Assembly: GCF_013426735.1 (NCBI RefSeq) | Contig: NZ_AP023272.1 | Coordinates: 2,586,501-2,650,500 of the forward strand | Length of the DNA: 64,000 bases | Reading direction: 5' to 3' | DNA from: Agrobacterium vitis | Lineage (GTDB): Bacteria; Pseudomonadota; Alphaproteobacteria; Rhizobiales; Rhizobiaceae | Shown here: in pieces, positions 63,192 through 64,000 of the stretch | Position numbering within the stretch: the stretch's first letter is position 1 | Layout: each line of letters starts with the position of its first letter | The notes under the pieces: generated by a model | Seen by the model: the letters and a program-made list of their open reading frames with translations, nothing else | The model's database searches: none | What the model was told of the DNA's origin: nothing | Translations under genes and position numbers: made by a program

Positions 63192-64000
63192 TTAAAAATT
63201 GATCGCTGCGTAGAATACGGCAAACAGCCCATCCATGAGGATGACGACGAAGATCGACTTCACCACCGAGGCGGTGACGTGCTGGCCGAGCGACTCGGCG
63301 CTACCACCAACCTTCATGCCCTCCACCGCCGCGACGATGCCGATCACCACAGCCATGAACGGCGCCTTGATCAGGCCGGCAGCGAAGGTGGCATAATCCA
63401 CGGCGTCATGCAGACGGGTAACAAAGACCTGAAAGGTAATGCCGGAATAGGCAAAGGAAACGACCGCGGCACCGTAAAGCGCCGCAAAATTGGCGATAAC
63501 CGTCAGAAGCGGCAGTGCAATGACCAGAGCGACGATACGCGGCAACACCAGAACGCCGATTGGGTTGAGGCCGATAACCTTCAACGCATCCACTTCCTCG
63601 CGCATCTTCATCGAGCCGATTTCAGCGGTGATAGCGCTGCCCGAACGGCCCGCGATCATGATGGCAGTCAAGAGAACGCCGATCTCGCGCAATTGCAGAA
63701 TGCCGACCAGGTCAACCACGAAGACTTCGGCGCCGAAATAGCGAAGCTGGAATGCGCCCTGCTGGGCGATGATCGCCCCGATCAGGAAGGACATCAGCAG
63801 GATGATCGGCACCGCCCGCAGGCCCATATGGTCCAGCTGATTGACGATGGAAGCAATGGACGCCCGCCCGCCACGTCTTTCCTTGGATTGCGTGCCACGC
63901 ACCGCCGAGCCGAGCACATAGCTCATGGCCAGCACGTCTTCAAACAGGCTCACACTCATCTTGCCAACCGGCTCTAACACCCGCTGGAAGAAGGGGCGGC
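63192..64000 (-). CDS. mlaE: MlaE-type ABC transporter permease, N-terminus cut by window edge
   Basis: The frame is open to the right edge, so the N-terminus is missing; at least 269 residues are visible. The MlaE family core has AAQQGAFQLRYFGAEVFVVD-like and VGILQLREIGVLLTAIMIAG segments, RSGSAITAEIGSMKMREEVD (the family's conserved cytoplasmic loop) and five to six helices. The start of the frame at GTG 63980 is not the true start because PFFQR continues upstream. It is the first visible gene of the mla operon. Confidence 0.93.
   Translation of the reverse strand, partial: RPFFQRVLEPVGKMSVSLFEDVLAMSYVLGSAVRGTQSKERRGGRASIASIVNQLDHMGLRAVPIILLMSFLIGAIIAQQGAFQLRYFGAEVFVVDLVGILQLREIGVLLTAIMIAGRSGSAITAEIGSMKMREEVDALKVIGLNPIGVLVLPRIVALVIALPLLTVIANFAALYGAAVVSFAYSGITFQVFVTRLHDAVDYATFAAGLIKAPFMAVVIGIVAAVEGMKVGGSAESLGQHVTASVVKSIFVVILMDGLFAVFYAAINF

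Noticed and set aside
1..64000. CRISPR arrays, insertion sequences and rRNA genes
   Set aside because: No regularly spaced repeats with unique spacers, no transposase frames and no rRNA-like sequence were seen.

Overview
The window is chromosomal DNA of an alphaproteobacterium, almost certainly Rhizobiaceae (Agrobacterium, Allorhizobium or Rhizobium type). The basis is the set of housekeeping proteins (a PurL/PurS/PurQ three-part FGAM synthase, BolA next to a CGFS glutaredoxin, a DUF1127 protein, a four-gene Mla/PqiC operon), the GC-rich coding style, and rhizobial-type GCATCG palindromic repeats. The species cannot be fixed from the sequence alone.

Region 1 (1 to about 21.2 kb) is most of a lambdoid, HK97-like prophage, cut by the left window edge. 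Nearly everything is on the minus strand in one long leftward unit: a YdaS/Cro-like repressor, a possible CII-like regulator, small early genes, an HTH replication-type protein that carries iteron-like repeats inside its own coding sequence, a NusG paralogue, an HNH endonuclease, terminase small and large subunits, portal, prohead protease, major capsid, connector and adaptor proteins, tail tube, GTA-gp10-like protein, tail chaperone, tape measure and distal tail proteins. The LexA/CI-like repressor points the other way and is followed by a rightward operon of two small proteins and a tyrosine integrase. Seventeen-bp palindromes related to TGAAAGC-N3-GCTTTCA occur three times between cro and the repressor and twice before the integrase operon, giving a two-sided operator layout. 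One cargo gene, rfbA (dTDP-glucose synthesis), sits backwards inside the tail operon.

Region 2 (21.2 to 25.6 kb) is the prophage/host junction. It holds an AT-rich orphan ABC-2 (KpsM-like) permease, a tRNA-Leu(GAG) gene whose 3' end faces the prophage, several repeats, lipB, a small HTH regulator, a 55-bp tandem repeat and a J-domain protein.

Region 3 (25.8 to 57.3 kb) is core genome: purL-bolA-small protein-grxD, a Bcr/CflA efflux pump, two tandem inositol-phosphatase paralogues, ttcA, a YdjC deacetylase, glutaminase, rpsD, terC, a SulP transporter coupled to a beta-carbonic anhydrase, pepT, a secreted esterase, a HerA-like ATPase, a CorC/HlyC protein, an SRPBCC protein, murI overlapping trmJ, icd, a GST, a membrane diguanylate cyclase, a tannase-family esterase, a YdeN-like hydrolase, and purC-purS-purQ.

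Region 4 (57.3 to 64 kb) is rich in envelope genes: a small lipoprotein, a PagL-like lipid A deacylase, a DUF1127 protein divergent from a MocR regulator with matching operator-like motifs between them, and a leftward mlaE-mlaF-mlaD-pqiC operon for phospholipid transport, cut by the right edge. The most unusual points are the backwards rfbA in the tail operon, the intragenic iterons, the NusG paralogue just upstream of the late genes, the five-operator repressor circuit, and the AT-rich permease between integrase and tRNA-Leu.
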